From Panagrolaimus kolymaensis (taxonomy: Eukaryota; Nematoda; Chromadorea; Rhabditida; Panagrolaimidae), in NCBI GenBank assembly GCA_028622995.1, contig JAJQJQ010000009.1, forward strand, positions 496,001 to 560,000: a stretch of 64,000 nucleotides of DNA, given 5' to 3'. The notes beneath the pieces are model-generated. The model searched no databases. It saw only the letters and a program-made list of their open reading frames with translations, and was not told the DNA's origin. Of this stretch, positions 1-13,781 are shown one piece after another. Numbering within the stretch: the first letter of the stretch is position 1; each line of letters opens with the position of its first letter. Both the position numbers and the translations under genes were made by a program.

Positions 1-3000
1 TTTTTCTTTTTTGCCTCAAAAATATAAATATCTTTCACAGGTTAAATTTATTGGGTGTAGGTAATTAGGTAGCGGCTTTTGAATTTTAAGAAATGAAAGA
101 CTTTTAATTGCTTTTTAAATAACAATTGATCATTTTATATTTATTTTTAAATCGCAATCAAAAAAAATTTTAAAGGCAAAACAAGAAAGAATGAAATTTT
201 TGAAATAAATAAAAGGTATATTTTTTTCAAAAAAAGAGAGTTAAAGCCATAGCAAGAAAAATTTCATAAATTTTTTCCTTTTTTCTTTTACCAAATCATT
301 GACGCGAAAAATAAAATGAAATAAAAAAAATGGCCAAAAAAAGGTTGGTTTAGTTTTTTTATGGTAAAAAGATTGCGGCTTCAATAAAAAATAAAATAAA
401 ATAAAAAAGAACCGGTGAACTCAAAAAAAAAGCTTTTTCCGGAAATGAATACTACAACTTGCATTCACCGGCGGTTGCCGCGGCTTTAAGATGAAGAAAA
501 AAAACTCAAAAACGGCGACGAAGGTGCCTCTACGCTCGAATAGCCTTGACAAATATTATAATAAAATATTGCTTATTGCGTAAGTAAAAGTTATGCAAAA
601 TCAAAGGAGAAAAATAAGATTGGATTGGTTTGGTTATTTTTTATATTAAAAGGTTAATGCAGCAAAGCAAGTTATGGTACCCAAATCAAACTATAGAAAA
701 TAAAAAGAAAATTTTATTATTAAATTCGTTGAATTTGAGCTGAGTTTTTTGTTGATAAATTTAAAAATGAAATGAAAAAAAGTTGTAAAGGTTATGAAAG
801 ATAAGATGCTGCTACTTTATATATAGTCTCTTGCACTAGCGAAAACAGCGAAATACCCAAACATATTAGAGTCAAAATTCTCAGATTCCATAGATTTGAG
901 CCTTACTGTCGACCTCTCAATATTTTGTCCTACCAAAAAAATGCTGATAGTTCTTCAACCATGACTCAAATTAATAGCCCCCCATTTTTTTATATACTCA
1001 AAGATTATTATGAGTATTACTGGCACAGCATCTGGTTCCTCCATTTTTTCCATATTGCAGTCATTTTTTTTCTTTTCATTTTTGACTCTCTTACATTATT
1101 TGAATTGAACGCATCCAAAGAATATGAAAGAAAAGAAATTGGCCGTAAGTAAAAAAATTGTAATCGAAAGAAATAAGAAGAAGAAAAAAAGTATGTCGAA
1201 TAAGAATATAAAAAAAAACTAAAGACCACATTCTTTAACTAGATCTATGTATCTATCTCTATCCATCGCAAATGAAAAATAAAATTGAAGAAACAAACTT
1301 GTTTAAGTCTATCAAAGAAAAAAGGTTTAATAAAACATCAAAGGTATGGTACAAGCAGCTTCTTTTACTATTTTTTTCTTTGATTCGAAAAAAAGAACGT
1401 GAGACAGCAAAAGTAAGAAATATGTATTTTCTTTTCCTTTACTTTTTTTTCACCAATCATTTTTTTTGTTGGTAAATTTCTTTCATTTTTTTTTTCGTAA
1501 ATAACTAAGCAATCGAGAAAATAAGAAAGAAATGAAGCGGTGTTTTATTTTTTTCCACAAAATCGAAACAAATCACCTCACCTTTTTTATATTTTGCCTT
1601 AAGGCAAAAAAAATAAAAATGGAGAAGCAATTACTCACGCCCTTCACCTCCTTCGCCACCGCTCCACCGAAGCCTATGTATTTTTTTTTTATAAAGAAAA
1701 TGACAGAAGAAAAAGGAAATAAAAGAAAATAAAAAAATTGCTGGAAGGTCAGGAAAGAAACAATAGTTCACCTGACTACTTTCTGCTGGCTGCTGATTGC
1801 TTATGGAAAGTGTTTTAACGCTAAAGAAAAGTTAAAAAATATTGGAAAAGTCATAGAAACATTACGGTTTTCTTTTGAGAAATTTAAAAGCTTCGAGAAA
1901 AAAGACACAACAAAAAAATGAAAGAAAAGAAAAGTATTTTTTTTTTTCGGTTAACAAAATTCTTTAGTACTGTCAACTCCCGACGACTTTTTCTTTTTCA
2001 TTCAATTCAAAAAAAGAGTGAAGCCCTTTTGAAAAAAACTTTTTGACGATTTTGATCAATCTCGACTTGAAAAAATTTGACAAAAAAATAGCTTGCAGCA
2101 AAATACCATCAGTAAAAGGTGTCGTTGTCAAAAAAAAATCCAAGAAGCCGCCGACGCGAGTGAAAGAAAGTAAAAGATGTCGTCGAAGCAAGCACAACCG
2201 CGATAAAAAAAACCCGCAAAAAAGTCAGAGTTTTTCGCTGAATTCATTTTTTTTCCATAATTTTTTTCATTTTCAAATATGGTAAGTGACAACCGACACG
2301 CACGAAAAAAAAATAAAGATATAAAAATGAGACGACGACAAGAGCGCAAAGGTGAAGAAAAAACCTTTTTTATTTAACACCACCACCTTAAAAATAAAAT
2401 AAAATAAAAAATGGGCGGTCGTCATTCACTTTACTGGATAAAAAATGGAAAAATGAAAATAGGATATTAATTACCTCTGGTTGCTTGTTGCTTGAGCTGC
2501 TCAAAATTTACAAATGCGTGCGCCAAACAACTTAAAAATAAAAATGAAAAAAAAATAATATTCATATTTCAGCCAATAAAAAAAATGTAAAAAAGGTGGA
2601 AAAAGGTATTACGGTAATTTTTATTTTCAATAAGAAAAAAAAGGAAAATAAATGAGTAATTAAAAAGATAAATAAAAAATTTGTAGTAAACAAGGTATTT
2701 TAAGAAATCACCACATTTATTATACAAAAAAAAAATTTTAAAGTAGATTTAATCCCATTGCTTCCCTTTGACTTTTATTTAAGAAAAAATCTTTAAATAT
2801 TTTTTTAAAAAGTCAGGTGCTGAAGAAAAAAACCAAAGTAGTCAGTCAGTTGAGAAGTATTTTATTTATTTTTGTGAAGAAGCAATGGTACTAACTACTT
2901 CTTTTCCGGAGTTATGTATACATGCGTTTTATTTTATGGTTGGTTCCTAAGCTACGGTAAAAGCTTTTGACATCTTTCGTTTTCATTTTTATTTTTGTAA

Positions 3001-6000
3001 TGCCTCACTTTTTTTTCTTTTTCATTTAACTGAAGTAAATCTCCATAATAAACATGATGAGAGATTCTATCTACTTAAAGTCATTCCAGAAAAAAATAAA
3101 AAATAAAATAAAGGTGTCTTCATCATGAATAAAAATTGACAGGAAATGCATTAAGCATTCGAACAAAAATAAAACACGCAACAAACTTATGAATGCCGGC
3201 CGCGCAGGGGCAAAGAAGAAAATGATGATGGCTTGCTTAGGTTGTCGTCGTCGTTTTAGTATCTTTTGACTGACTTGACTTTTTTTACATTTTTCATAGG
3301 TCGAACAAGGCTTGCTTTTTAGAATTTGAATGACTAAAATAAAATGTAAATGTTTTTAAAAAATTATTTTTCTTTTTTCTTAAAAATTTTTGTTTCCGAC
3401 TCGATTGAGCTTTCAAATAATAATAACAAAATAGCGAGAAAACCCAAAAAAAAATTTAGGCAAAAATGTTTAACCATAGGAAAAAAAGTGAGGTGGGTCC
3501 CAGGTAAAGAGTGCAATCAAGCATACAACTTAAAAATAAAAAAAAGTAGAGTAGTATTTTTTAGTTTTAAAGGAAATACACGCAATAAAGAAATAAAAAG
3601 CATGGATAATTTTTGGGGTATAAAATATCCAAGAATTTAAGAGAGTGAAAAAAAAAGTTAATGGAAGTGATCAAATTTTCTAAATTACCAGAAAGCACAC
3701 CTGAAAACGACAAATTAAGAAGTCAAAGGAGAAAAAGAAAAAACTCATGTTGCCAAATCGCGAATGAAATAAAAAAAAAAACACGCAATCAAAAACATTG
3801 CTTTTTTGCAATAAAAGGTTTTGTGTCAAACATTCATGTTTCTTATTCAAGCACGCAACATTTTCTCTCCCAAAAATGAGAGACACAAAAAACTAGCCTA
3901 TCGCTTTCAATATCCCGTGTGCCACCATTACTACCACCTGGTTGTCGTTCTATTCTGTTCTGCCTTCTTTTTTTTGTTGACCAATTGAAGAAATTAAAAT
4001 TAAACCTTAGTCAATTTTCTCAACAAAAAAAGGTTTTGAGCTATTTATTGAAATAAAAAAAGTGCACAAAAGAAAAAAATATGGAGCACAAGAAGAAGAG
4101 CAGCAGGTTTTTAGGGTTGCCAGGTTTTTTTATTTTATATAATGGTTTTCTTTTAAAAAATGGCAGTGTATTCTTTTTGTTTTTTTTTGGAAAATGTTTT
4201 TGAGAATACTATTCGCTTTTAAAATTAGTTTTGGTTTAAGCAAAACTAAAGGTATGTTTTTTGATACAAAAGCAAAAGATTTCGTTATGATAAAAAGTGA
4301 AATGGAATATTTACATTTTAGTTACATGGATTGAAGCAAATTTAAAAAGGCTCAAAGCGAAAAAAAGCCCAAAGCTGGAACATTTCATTGCCAAAAATAA
4401 TAAATAAAAAAAGTAACCCAAATTACTGCCACTTGAATAACTATTGTTGTGTTTAGCCTTCAGGTACGCATAGAATGAGGGAATTGCTGCTTTTTTTGCT
4501 TCAACGACGACAACGGCAAAAATTATTAAGTTGGGTGCTGTTGCCAAAAAAAAAGAAGTAAGTGAAGGTTGGTAATAGTAGTGGTACTGGACCATAGCTC
4601 AAGCAGCCGTCGTTTCCGGAGGACCCATTTTACCTCTATGAATAGGTTAGCAGGCAAAAATAATAATGGATGGCTTCAAGAAAAAATAAAAGTAAGAAAG
4701 ACAATTTAACAAATTTTAAGGAGCCAAAAAATTTTGTGGTTTTTAAAAAAGAGGTTTTTAGACTAAAGAAAGAATGGAAGTAAACATAACTTTTATTCTT
4801 TTAACTTACGAGTGAGTTAAAGCCCCAATGATGTCAAAATCATCAAAAAATTCTAAACTTTGAATAATGGCATTTTTTTACACGTCATTTCTTTCTTAGA
4901 TTAAGTAAGCCTAGTTTAACAGAAAATAAATTTTAAAAAAAGAGAGGGCCAAAAAAATAATTTTGATGCCTTTTTTCTTTGACGTTTTTTTTATTACTAT
5001 AAAAATTTATAAATCTTAATCTCAAAATGTAAAAAGAAAAAAAATACGCACAGGTTTGTTTTTTATATGTTTTTTAGTTAGTTAGTTACTTGAGCACTTT
5101 GCTTCCAAAACAAGGCAAAAAGACTGATACTTTCTTTCTTAGTAGTGTATGTTTTTTTCTTTTGCTCGCACTTGATCATCGACACTAAACAAAAAATATA
5201 AACAGTCTCTTTTTCAAATTATTTTCGGAGAAAGTATAAAGTCTAAAAATGGCGGGGAAAAGAAAAAATTCAAACCTTCTAACTTTCTTTTTTTTATTTG
5301 AATTCATATGTTTTTTGTTTTTTATTTCTTTGCCGAACCCTTTTATTTTTTAAAAACAAATGCTCGCTCTTAGAAGAACTTTGTTTTGGCATTTAAATGC
5401 AAAAGAAAAATGGCTTTTGTGGCAACTTTCTGAACGGTGATGAACGTCGTCGCTCTCTCGGAGAATCATTATTTTTGATGACAAAAAACAAAAGGTAAAA
5501 AGAATACATACTTTCGCCTTGCATTCGTGTTGCAGAGATTAGTCATACGGTCTTCCACATTTATGCATGATAAAAATAAGGGTAAAAATGCATTTATGCG
5601 TTTGCCTCTCGATGTTTAGGTGAAAAGAATTTTTTTTGCAAAGTTTTCTTGAGGTTATAGCAATCACAAAAGAATCAAAAGAGACAAAAGTTAAGTTTTG
5701 TATTGCAAGAAATTGTTAATGAATGCGCTTATAAGAGTTTTCTTTCTCCTCAACTTTTTTGTTTCCTTTCTTTTTATTCTCAAAGCTTTACAATCAAAAA
5801 ATCAAACATGCAAAAAAAGTTGGTTGGTTGTTACATTTGTTGCTTGAACGATTGATGGTTGTCGTCGTCAAGTCAAAAATATGAGTAAAAAAAGAAACAA
5901 CACCAAAAACCATTCTCGAGAATGGAAAAAGAAAAAATCGCGCTTTTTTTCCTTCCTTCACCTTTCTTATTTCTCTCATTTTTTCAAATACCGTTATTTT

Positions 6001-8868
6001 TTTATTTTTCTGTAACTAACGCATTTTTTTGATTGTAATTGTCTCTCTTTTTTAAGTCAAAGCGTAAAAGGGTAATGATTCATTTTGATTGCTTTTTTGC
6101 CTCAGTTTTTAAAATAAAAAAATCTCGGGTGCTGATTATTTTTTTTTTTATTTTTTTGAAAAAAAGTGCGGTGAAAATACAAAAAAAGAATAAAGTTTAG
6201 TTTTTTTTATATTTCATATTTCTTGTTTATGACAGTGTTTCTCGCAGAACGGTGTTTCAAAAATATATAAATGAGAAATAAAGACTCAAGCAAAAAAAAA
6301 AAATAAATAAATGAGAGGCATGGAAAGTTTGTTAGTTTTTAGTTGTTTGTTGCGTTATGAGAAAGTATGAATACTCTCTCAAAATATGGTACACATATAA
6401 CACAAGAAAAAAATAAAATAAAAATTATTACGATGTGAAAAATGGCAGTAACAAGCGCAACTTTTTTTATTTTTCTTTATTTTCAAAAAAAAAAATCAGG
6501 AAAGAAAAGAGGAAAGGCAATTAAAATTATTAGTTTCGTTTTTTTAAAACTAAAAAACTATGAAAACGAATTAACGAATGAATTGTTGAATAACGGGGAA
6601 GGTTGGATTTTTTTGAAAAGGGTTTTTCCCAGAGTTTTAAAAGATGCAGAAAAAATGAGATAGAATTCAAACAAAAATTCTAACTATTTGGAAATTAGGA
6701 AACAAAATGACATGATGCTACTGAAAAAAAAAACTTGCACAAAACTATTGATCAATATTTTAACCTGTACTTTTTTTCCCGCAACTAACATCAAAGGTAA
6801 CAACTCTTCTTGCCATTCACATTTACAAAAGCAAATATCGCCATCTGTCACTTTTACAAAAAAACACAAAAAATGAAACAACAAGACAACCTTAAAAAAA
6901 CTTCTTTCTTTTTTTCTTTTTCAACTTTTGCCATTTTAAAACGAATCCAAGAAAGATTTTGTTGTTTATTACCAAAAAGTAAACTTTAAAATAAAAAAAG
7001 ATGACTTAAGACAAAAGTTAAAAAAATAAATAAATATATGTATTTTTGGGTGCTGCTTTTTAAGAGAGTAGTAGTAGAGGGAGTTTTCATGCCCATCATT
7101 TACCCACTCATAAGATGAGATAAAATAAAATAAAAGAGTATATCAAGTTTCATGAAGATGAAAAAGAAAAATAAAAAAGATTCCACTTCTTCCTTCTCAT
7201 TTTTACCCCTACCGGAAACTTTTTGAGGCAATACTTTCACCCTTCAAACACCAACAAAAATGCAAGAGAGTTTTATCCAATCTTTTTTTGTTGTTTGAAA
7301 CTTTAAAAAAAAGTTAAGTTTTTTTATAAAACAAAAGATTTAAATTATAATATTTATTCCAAAGAAAGAAAAAAAATTAGGAGATAGAAACATTTTTTTT
7401 TTGACAAATAAAAGAAAAAAATTTCAAATCCAATCATAAAATGTCGCATAAAAGTTATATTTCATTTATGTTTTTTTTACTTTTTTGGATTTGTCTGATA
7501 TTGAAAATATGTAGGAGATTGAAAATAATTTCAAACAGGTCATTTTTTCATTATAAACGAAGAAAGTTTGTTGAAAACGGCGTTTTCTTAGAAAAAAACT
7601 TGAGTCAAAAAAAAACTCAGAAAAAACCAATTTCGCGCAACAACAAGAAAAAAAAATAACACGAAAAACGAAAATTAGACATTTTTCAAGAAAGAAAGAA
7701 AAAACCGATCAATGTCATTTTTGTACATAACTTTTTTTTTGTTGCCGATGTTTTTTTTCTTCGATCTTCTACGTCTCTGGATCAAGGTGAACAGGATGTG
7801 TTTTTTTATTTCAAAGACAAGAAAAAAAAATATGTAAAAAAGTAAATAGTTTTTTTGGTATTCAATTAAGGCGCCAATATTCCTACAATTTTTATTATAA
7901 AAAAATATTTAAAAAAGTGCGAATATCAAAATTAAATTCCTTAAAATTCAAAGCTATTTTTGCCTGTAGCAAAAGAAGGCAAGCAACAAAACAAAAAAGT
8001 ATTTATGAAGGTGACAGTTTTTTTAAAGTGAGTGACCAACGACGACCACGCAAGTCGTCTGACGATTAAAAATTTCTTCTTTTTCTTTTTGATTTTAGGT
8101 TATTGCAAAAACTTTTTGACGTTTTATTTTTTCAAAAAGGGATGGATATTGGTCAACAGCGACGATAGCTTAAAATATATGCCTTGCACGAACTTTGTCA
8201 AAATGTTTACTCAAAAATAAAAATATTTGTCGTCTTCTCCTTTAAATGCGCGAGATTTCCTACTAATATTATTAAGCAATAATAATCGTATCGTTATTCG
8301 CAGGATAAAATGAGTTTTTTTTTCAAAAAGGTATAAAAAAAGAAGCAAGCGACGACTTATTTGAGAAGTGTCATTTGATGATGATGCGACCGACGATGAC
8401 TGCTAATAAACTATCAATTTTTGTAGCAAAGTGGAGACGGTGCGAGAAAAAAAAGTGCGATAATAAAATAAGTAAGTTAATGACCACCACAACTAATCGG
8501 GTGGGTAAGTAAGATGATGGGAGATAATGAAAGGTCTTAATGTCAAGTAACTACCACTTGATGATGATTTTTTTTATATTCCTTTTTTGAAAGGTGATTG
8601 ACCGATACTTCAGAATTCAAAAAGCTAAAGAAAAAGAGAAGAGACTAGTTTAACCTTTTTAAAAAGTTGTGGCCCTGGATAACCAAAATATATCTTTTCA
8701 ATTTTTGATACTTTTATGTCTTTTTGTTTTATATATTTTTTTCTGGTCGATGGCAATAAGTTAATAGAAATCCATTTTTATATATATAAAATATTTACAA
8801 ATTAATATTTAAATTAAATTTTTAAAGACAGTACCCAAATTATTATATTATAAAAAACACGTAAAAAG
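1..8868. other. Gene-poor AT-rich region with unproven exon-like islands
   Basis: No gene can be established here. The stretch is mostly A/T homopolymer and AAATAAAA-type simple sequence, and its open frames are short and biased to K, N, F and I. A few islands look like small exons with splice signals. On the minus strand: 2475-2530 (TTTTTAAG acceptor, GTAATT donor, 18 open codons ending EQLKQQATR), 6790-6850 (peptide containing DGDICFCKCEW, GTTAGT donor) and a block ending at 5512 (containing VEDRMTNLCNTNARRK, GTATGT donor). On the plus strand: 491-579 (ATG, open, GTAAGT donor) and about 826-1145 (open, GTAAGT donor, one hydrophobic segment). I could not link them into a protein or match them to a family, so they may be microexons of a long-intron gene or chance. 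Confidence 0.4.
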
Positions 8869-11362
8869 TTAAAGTCTGTATATTCCCGCCGCTTTCAAAG
8901 CTTCTCGAACCGTTGGAAAAAGGGCATTGCGAGGCAGAAAATCTTTGAAATCTTTTTTTAATATTACATCGAGAACAGGTTCTAAAAATTTGTTTAATAT
9001 AACCGCGGTTTTAAAAAAAAGAAATATCTACCTGGTATATCAGCAAATACAACTTCAGTGCCAACATCAGCAGCCATTTTTCTTGCTTCACACATCATTT
9101 CAGCTCCCATAGTATCAATAAAACAAATGGCAGTGCAATCAACAATAATTAATCGTCGTCTACTTTTTTCATCATCACTATTATTGATTTCTTTTAATTG
9201 CAAAGAAGATTCATCATCAGAAGACGAAATGGATTTTTCAACCAAAACCGAATGAAAATCATAATCTTCCACAACTTCCAATATTTTGTCTTTAAATTGT
9301 TCGCAATTTGCAAAATGTAAAGCTGATTCAAATTTAAGTATAACCACTCCATCTCCAATTGGTGTCAATCCTTGATAAGCTTGGCCATCTTTAAATGTGT
9401 CATAATCAGTTGTTGCATAAAATCGTTGAACTCTTGGCCATTGTTCTCGTAGAACCACGGAAAATAAAACAAATGCAAATGAAATTATTAAACCTATAGA
9501 AGGATCAGAAAGGAATGTGGTGCCACAGCTTATTACCCATATCGTCTAAAAATCGTTTGTTATAAATAAATTAAAATAGATTTGAGAAAAAAACTTACAA
9601 AATCATATTTTGATACTCTCCATAAACGCTTGAGTTGAGAAAATTGCATAAATAAACTTTTAAGACTAATAATGACTATACACGCAAGAATGCACTGAAA
9701 AACTAAGGTTATTCAAATAATAATAAAAGTATATATATATTTTTACCATAGGAAGTGGCTCGAGTAATGGACCAAGCCAAAGAATAACTACCAAAAGTAA
9801 TAGAGTTGTAAAAATTACATAAACCTGAGATTTCGCGCCAGACATTTCACAAACTGACGACCTTGAAAGTGATCCACCTGCTGGATAAACAGGAAAGAAA
9901 GAACTTAATAAACTTGAAAATCCAATTGCATAAAGTTCTTGATTTGCATCAATTTTATATCGATGTTTTTTAGCAAATAATTTAGCCATGGAAATAACAA
10001 ACATATAACAAATTATTGAAAGAGTCAAAGCATCCATCCAAATATATGGAATTAATCTCAAATCTGGAAATGATGGAAGTGGAATTCTAAAAATTAAAAA
10101 TTTGATATGCTTGTTAAATGAAAAATATATACTGACCCTTCAGGAATATGTTTTACAATGGGAACATTATGAATTTGATTAAAATTCATAAAAAATGATA
10201 AAAGTGTCATTGCAATAACCAACAAAAGTTCAAATGGAACTGGGATTCTGCTATATCTCGCAAACCATGGATTGAAATATTCTCGAGTGATAAATAAAAA
10301 AATTAAACCAAAAGCAGACATTCCAACTGTAAAAATATTCGATCGAGGTAATGCGAGAAGAGTGTCGGCAATCATCTAAAAAAACAAATATGTTTATTTT
10401 GGTGTCAAAAGTGAAGTTTAAAACTAACCCTTGGAAGCATAAATAATCCTTTCCTTCGAGGCAAATTAACACCTATGATTTTACTAAATTGAGCAATAAG
10501 TACATGAAAGGCTGAACCCGTGGTATATCCAGATACAAGTTGATCACTCATAAATGAAGTTAAAAATGATAACCGTAAAATAGCCATAGCAATCTGAATT
10601 TTTTAAATTAAGCAACAAAAAAAATTTAGGCATATAAAAACAAACTTGATACAAGCTAACAGTAAACGTCAGCGTACTTATCAAAGTAATTGGAGTAACT
10701 TCAAATGGAACAATATTACTATAATATCGAGTATAAACAGTTGTAACATTATTTATTGAAGTTGTAAGCTGTTGTTTATCTTGAATGATTGTAGTTACAA
10801 CATTTCCAACCATCATACTTGCCACAGCAAAGACACCTAGAAAAAAATATTCTTTGCTGTGAAGGAAAGAATTTTTAAGAGAAAAAAAAATACTTACCGA
10901 TAGCAATGTGCCTGGAAGTTCCAAAAAAGAAATAAAAAAGTGGAGCAAAAAATGATGAATATAATCCATAAACTGGATCAACATTTGCTAATTGAGAATA
11001 AGCCATTCCTAGAAAATAAAGTCAGTTTATGATTTCCCATAAGCCAAATTTGCATTAAAAAATGTACCTTGTGGAACAGCCATAATCCCCACAGTTATTC
11101 CAGCAATCACGTCATTAAATAAATTCTCTGAGATTTTATATTTTGGAACCCAAATTAAAAATGGAAAAAATGCAAGAAATTTGTTGAATAAAATTTTTGG
11201 TAAATTTATTGGAGTCGCAGAAATATCCACATCTTTAGTTTGGTAGGCCACTCTGTGATGCAATGGGATTCTTTGATATTTCTCGTTGAATTCTGCCTAA
11301 AAAAATTTAAATTAAAAGAAATCTATAAGAATTAAAGAATTTTGACGACGAACCTGATTCAT
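8869..11362 (-). CDS. SLC26/SulP anion transporter with STAS domain
   Basis: Predicted 668-aa membrane anion exchanger. Ten exons join in frame: 11354-11362, 11068-11296, 10898-11008, 10646-10836, 10429-10593, 10137-10375, 9747-10086, 9599-9694, 9032-9545, 8869-8981. The SulP signature lies at about residues 79-116 ([19 protein letters not shown], then GTSRHIAIG), followed by repeated hydrophobic segments and [21 protein letters not shown] in the second half of the transport domain. A C-terminal STAS domain spans about 510-650 ([18 protein letters not shown] and [20 protein letters not shown]), with a Ser/Asp/Glu-rich loop ([11 protein letters not shown]) in its variable insert. Length is normal for animal SLC26 and nematode SULP proteins. 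The family moves sulfate, chloride, bicarbonate or oxalate; the substrate here is not readable. The three-codon first exon with a GTTCGT donor is the weakest part of the model. Confidence 0.93.
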
Positions 11363-13781
11363 GGCGAATCTTTGACGATTACCTTTTTTTCTTTTTTGGA
11401 CTCAAAATTTATGGCTGCATCAAAGTAGTGTACTTTTATTGAGTTTTTTTTTAAATCCTTAAAAGTGCACTCTTTATTTTGAGATAAAAGAGACAATAAA
11501 CTTTTTTCTCTCTCGAAGTTATGTAAAAAAAAGAAGCACGGCGATGATAGATAAAATTTAAACCATTGCATCATTGTCTTCAGCTAGTCAGTTTAAGACA
11601 AAAATGTCAAAGTCAAGAAAGGTTATCAAAGTTCACAATAGAAAGTGATAAAAAAAATAAGCAAGGAAGAAAGTTAAAAAAAAGTAAAAGCAAAAATGAC
11701 AAAAAGTCGCTGCGCATAGAAAAAAAAATAAACAATACAAAAAATGCAAAGTCTTTTTCCATATTTTTTTGGCAAAGCATTTCTTTTTTTTGCGCATTGT
11801 TGCTCAATTTTTTACGTATCTTTTTTTCTTTCCTCCAAAAACAGCTTTTTACTTGCCTTCACCCGTCGTCGTCTGCCTACACACAAGCAACAAAATATTG
11901 CAATGCCGCTTCATTTTCATTTTAAAAAGAATGCTGCCAACTGACTGACTGACGACTGACAGAGCATTCTTTTTCGCCATTTTCGTCGTCGTCTCTTTTA
12001 CATAGGGTCAGAGAAGAAGAAGAAAAAATAAGAAGGCTAATAGTTGAAACAAAAAACTAAAATGATTCATTTCATTTCTGTTTATTTTTTTCTTCATTAC
12101 TTTTTCTTCTTCTTTTTTTGTTTGTTTGTTTGTTTGCGCCTTCTTTTTTTGAGTAGTAACAAAAAAAAAGATAAAAGTTTCGATGAAAAACAAAAATAAT
12201 AAAAGTGGGTAATTGCCGGAAATCATTTTCAATTAATAACGAAAAAATTTCTAAATAATTATAAATATTTTAGTTTTTAATTTTGTACTTGAGCAAAAAA
12301 GAAAAAAGAAGAATAAAAGTTAAAGCATAAAAGTGGCTGACAAATAACAAACAAGCGAAATTTGACATATCTGGAAAAAAGCATTTTTATTTTAAAAACT
12401 TATTCGATTTAATAAAAATGAAAAAAGGACACTCGCGATTTTAATGCAATTGATCGCTTTTTTAGTCAATTACCTTAGAAAAAAAATGGAGGGAGAAAAT
12501 GAAGACTTTGGACATAATTATTGCGTCTTTAAACAAAACAAAAAAAAGCAAAAACGAAATAAATATCCGGTGTACTTTCAAAGAAATTGAAATAATATGA
12601 ATTTTACTACGTTTTTTTTCACCCACGTGAATTTCATTTTCATTCAAAAAGAAATTAAAGATAAGAAATTAAGGAAACCAGAAGAAGCAGACGATTGTGA
12701 AAACAACAAAAAAAAAATTGTATTTTATTTTTAAACGAACCTTGATATCTCTTTTTTATAGGGTCACGTGAAAGCCCTTTTTTTACTCAGAGAACCATTT
12801 TATCAAATTCAAAGTAAAAAAAGGGAAGAAGAAAAAATAATACAAAAAAGCAATTTTGATAAAGCTTTTCCGATGGGCGGAAGGAAAAATGAAAACATTT
12901 TTTTCTTCAAAATTTATAATGAAGAAAATAAATTTGCTTCAGGTGTTTATAAAATTTTAAAACTCGATAAATGAAAAAAAATATTGTTAAAAGCAAAAGA
13001 ATCAGACTAAAAAAAACAATTTTATGGACTTTGAAAGTGAATTAAAAGCTTTTTTATAAAAACGTTTTTTTATTTATTAGAAAGCACTTCTGTTTTGAAA
13101 GTTGTAAATTTAAAAACAATGTTTCAAGCGTAGGAAAAGCTACCACCGTTTGAGATATTATTGATCACGGTTTACATTTTTTTCTTTTGATTTGAATGAT
13201 CAATGTTTAAATAAAATTTATTAAGCCAGAAGTTGTTATGAAAAAGAAAATAGAGAAATGACAGAAATTGTTAATATCTGTCTTTCAAAAAAGTACTGAA
13301 TTATTAAAGTTTTGCATTCAAAAAAAATGACAGTAACAGACAATGATCAAAATTTGGATGCTTTATTTTTTTTTAATATTTTAAAATGCAAAAAAGAAGG
13401 TTTTCATATTTGTAGAAAATGGTTGTTGCGCGTGTGGCATTATAAAATAAGAAAGGTAATTCTGTTGTTTTTGCCTTACCCTTAATGCGTAAATATTGCA
13501 ATTACTCACAACCCTGTATGCCACCTTTCTAGATGTTATTTTGTTTGTCCAACAGACTTTTTTGACAAAGTAATACCAAGAAAAAATACATCTTTAATGA
13601 ATCATCATTTTTCATCACTTATAAGCTTTATATTTTCTTTAATAAAAGAATATCTTGACAAGAAAAAGGTTTTGAGATATCCACTTGAAATAAGAGAGGT
13701 TAGATAAATACAGCATTTTTACCAAAACAAAAATCATTATATTTTTATTTTGTTTCAAAAGAAGTTTTGTCTTTTTTTTCA
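11363..13781. other. Intergenic region upstream of SLC26
   Basis: Intergenic stretch between the divergent SLC26 gene and the F-box-like locus. It is A/T homopolymer-rich with no supported gene. Two E-boxes of the CACGTG type lie 140 bp apart at 12624-12629 and 12765-12770; the second is in a TCACGTGA context. GTCGTCGTC islands occur at 11864-11873 and 11984-11993. An open frame at 12768-12974 is lysine-rich with no recognisable domain and is probably chance. Confidence 0.5.

Noticed and set aside
441..490. Sequence with a CGGTGAATGC core resembling the 3' part of miR-124 (minus strand)
   Set aside because: The miR-124 seed AAGGCAC is absent and the flanks do not fold into a convincing hairpin.
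925..1152. Open frame with a hydrophobic segment treated as a stand-alone gene
   Set aside because: No ATG at the listed start; at best it is part of an exon, which I mention only as an island.
2043..2285. 80-codon lysine/arginine-rich open frame
   Set aside because: Composition follows the poly-A background; no splice context or family likeness.
4311..4595. 94-codon minus-strand frame with hydrophobic stretches
   Set aside because: Low-complexity, no homology, preceded by an upstream 9-codon frame and no splice support.
11566..11944. Overlapping frames of 119 and 66 codons upstream of SLC26
   Set aside because: K/S/F-biased and lying in simple sequence; no conserved motif.
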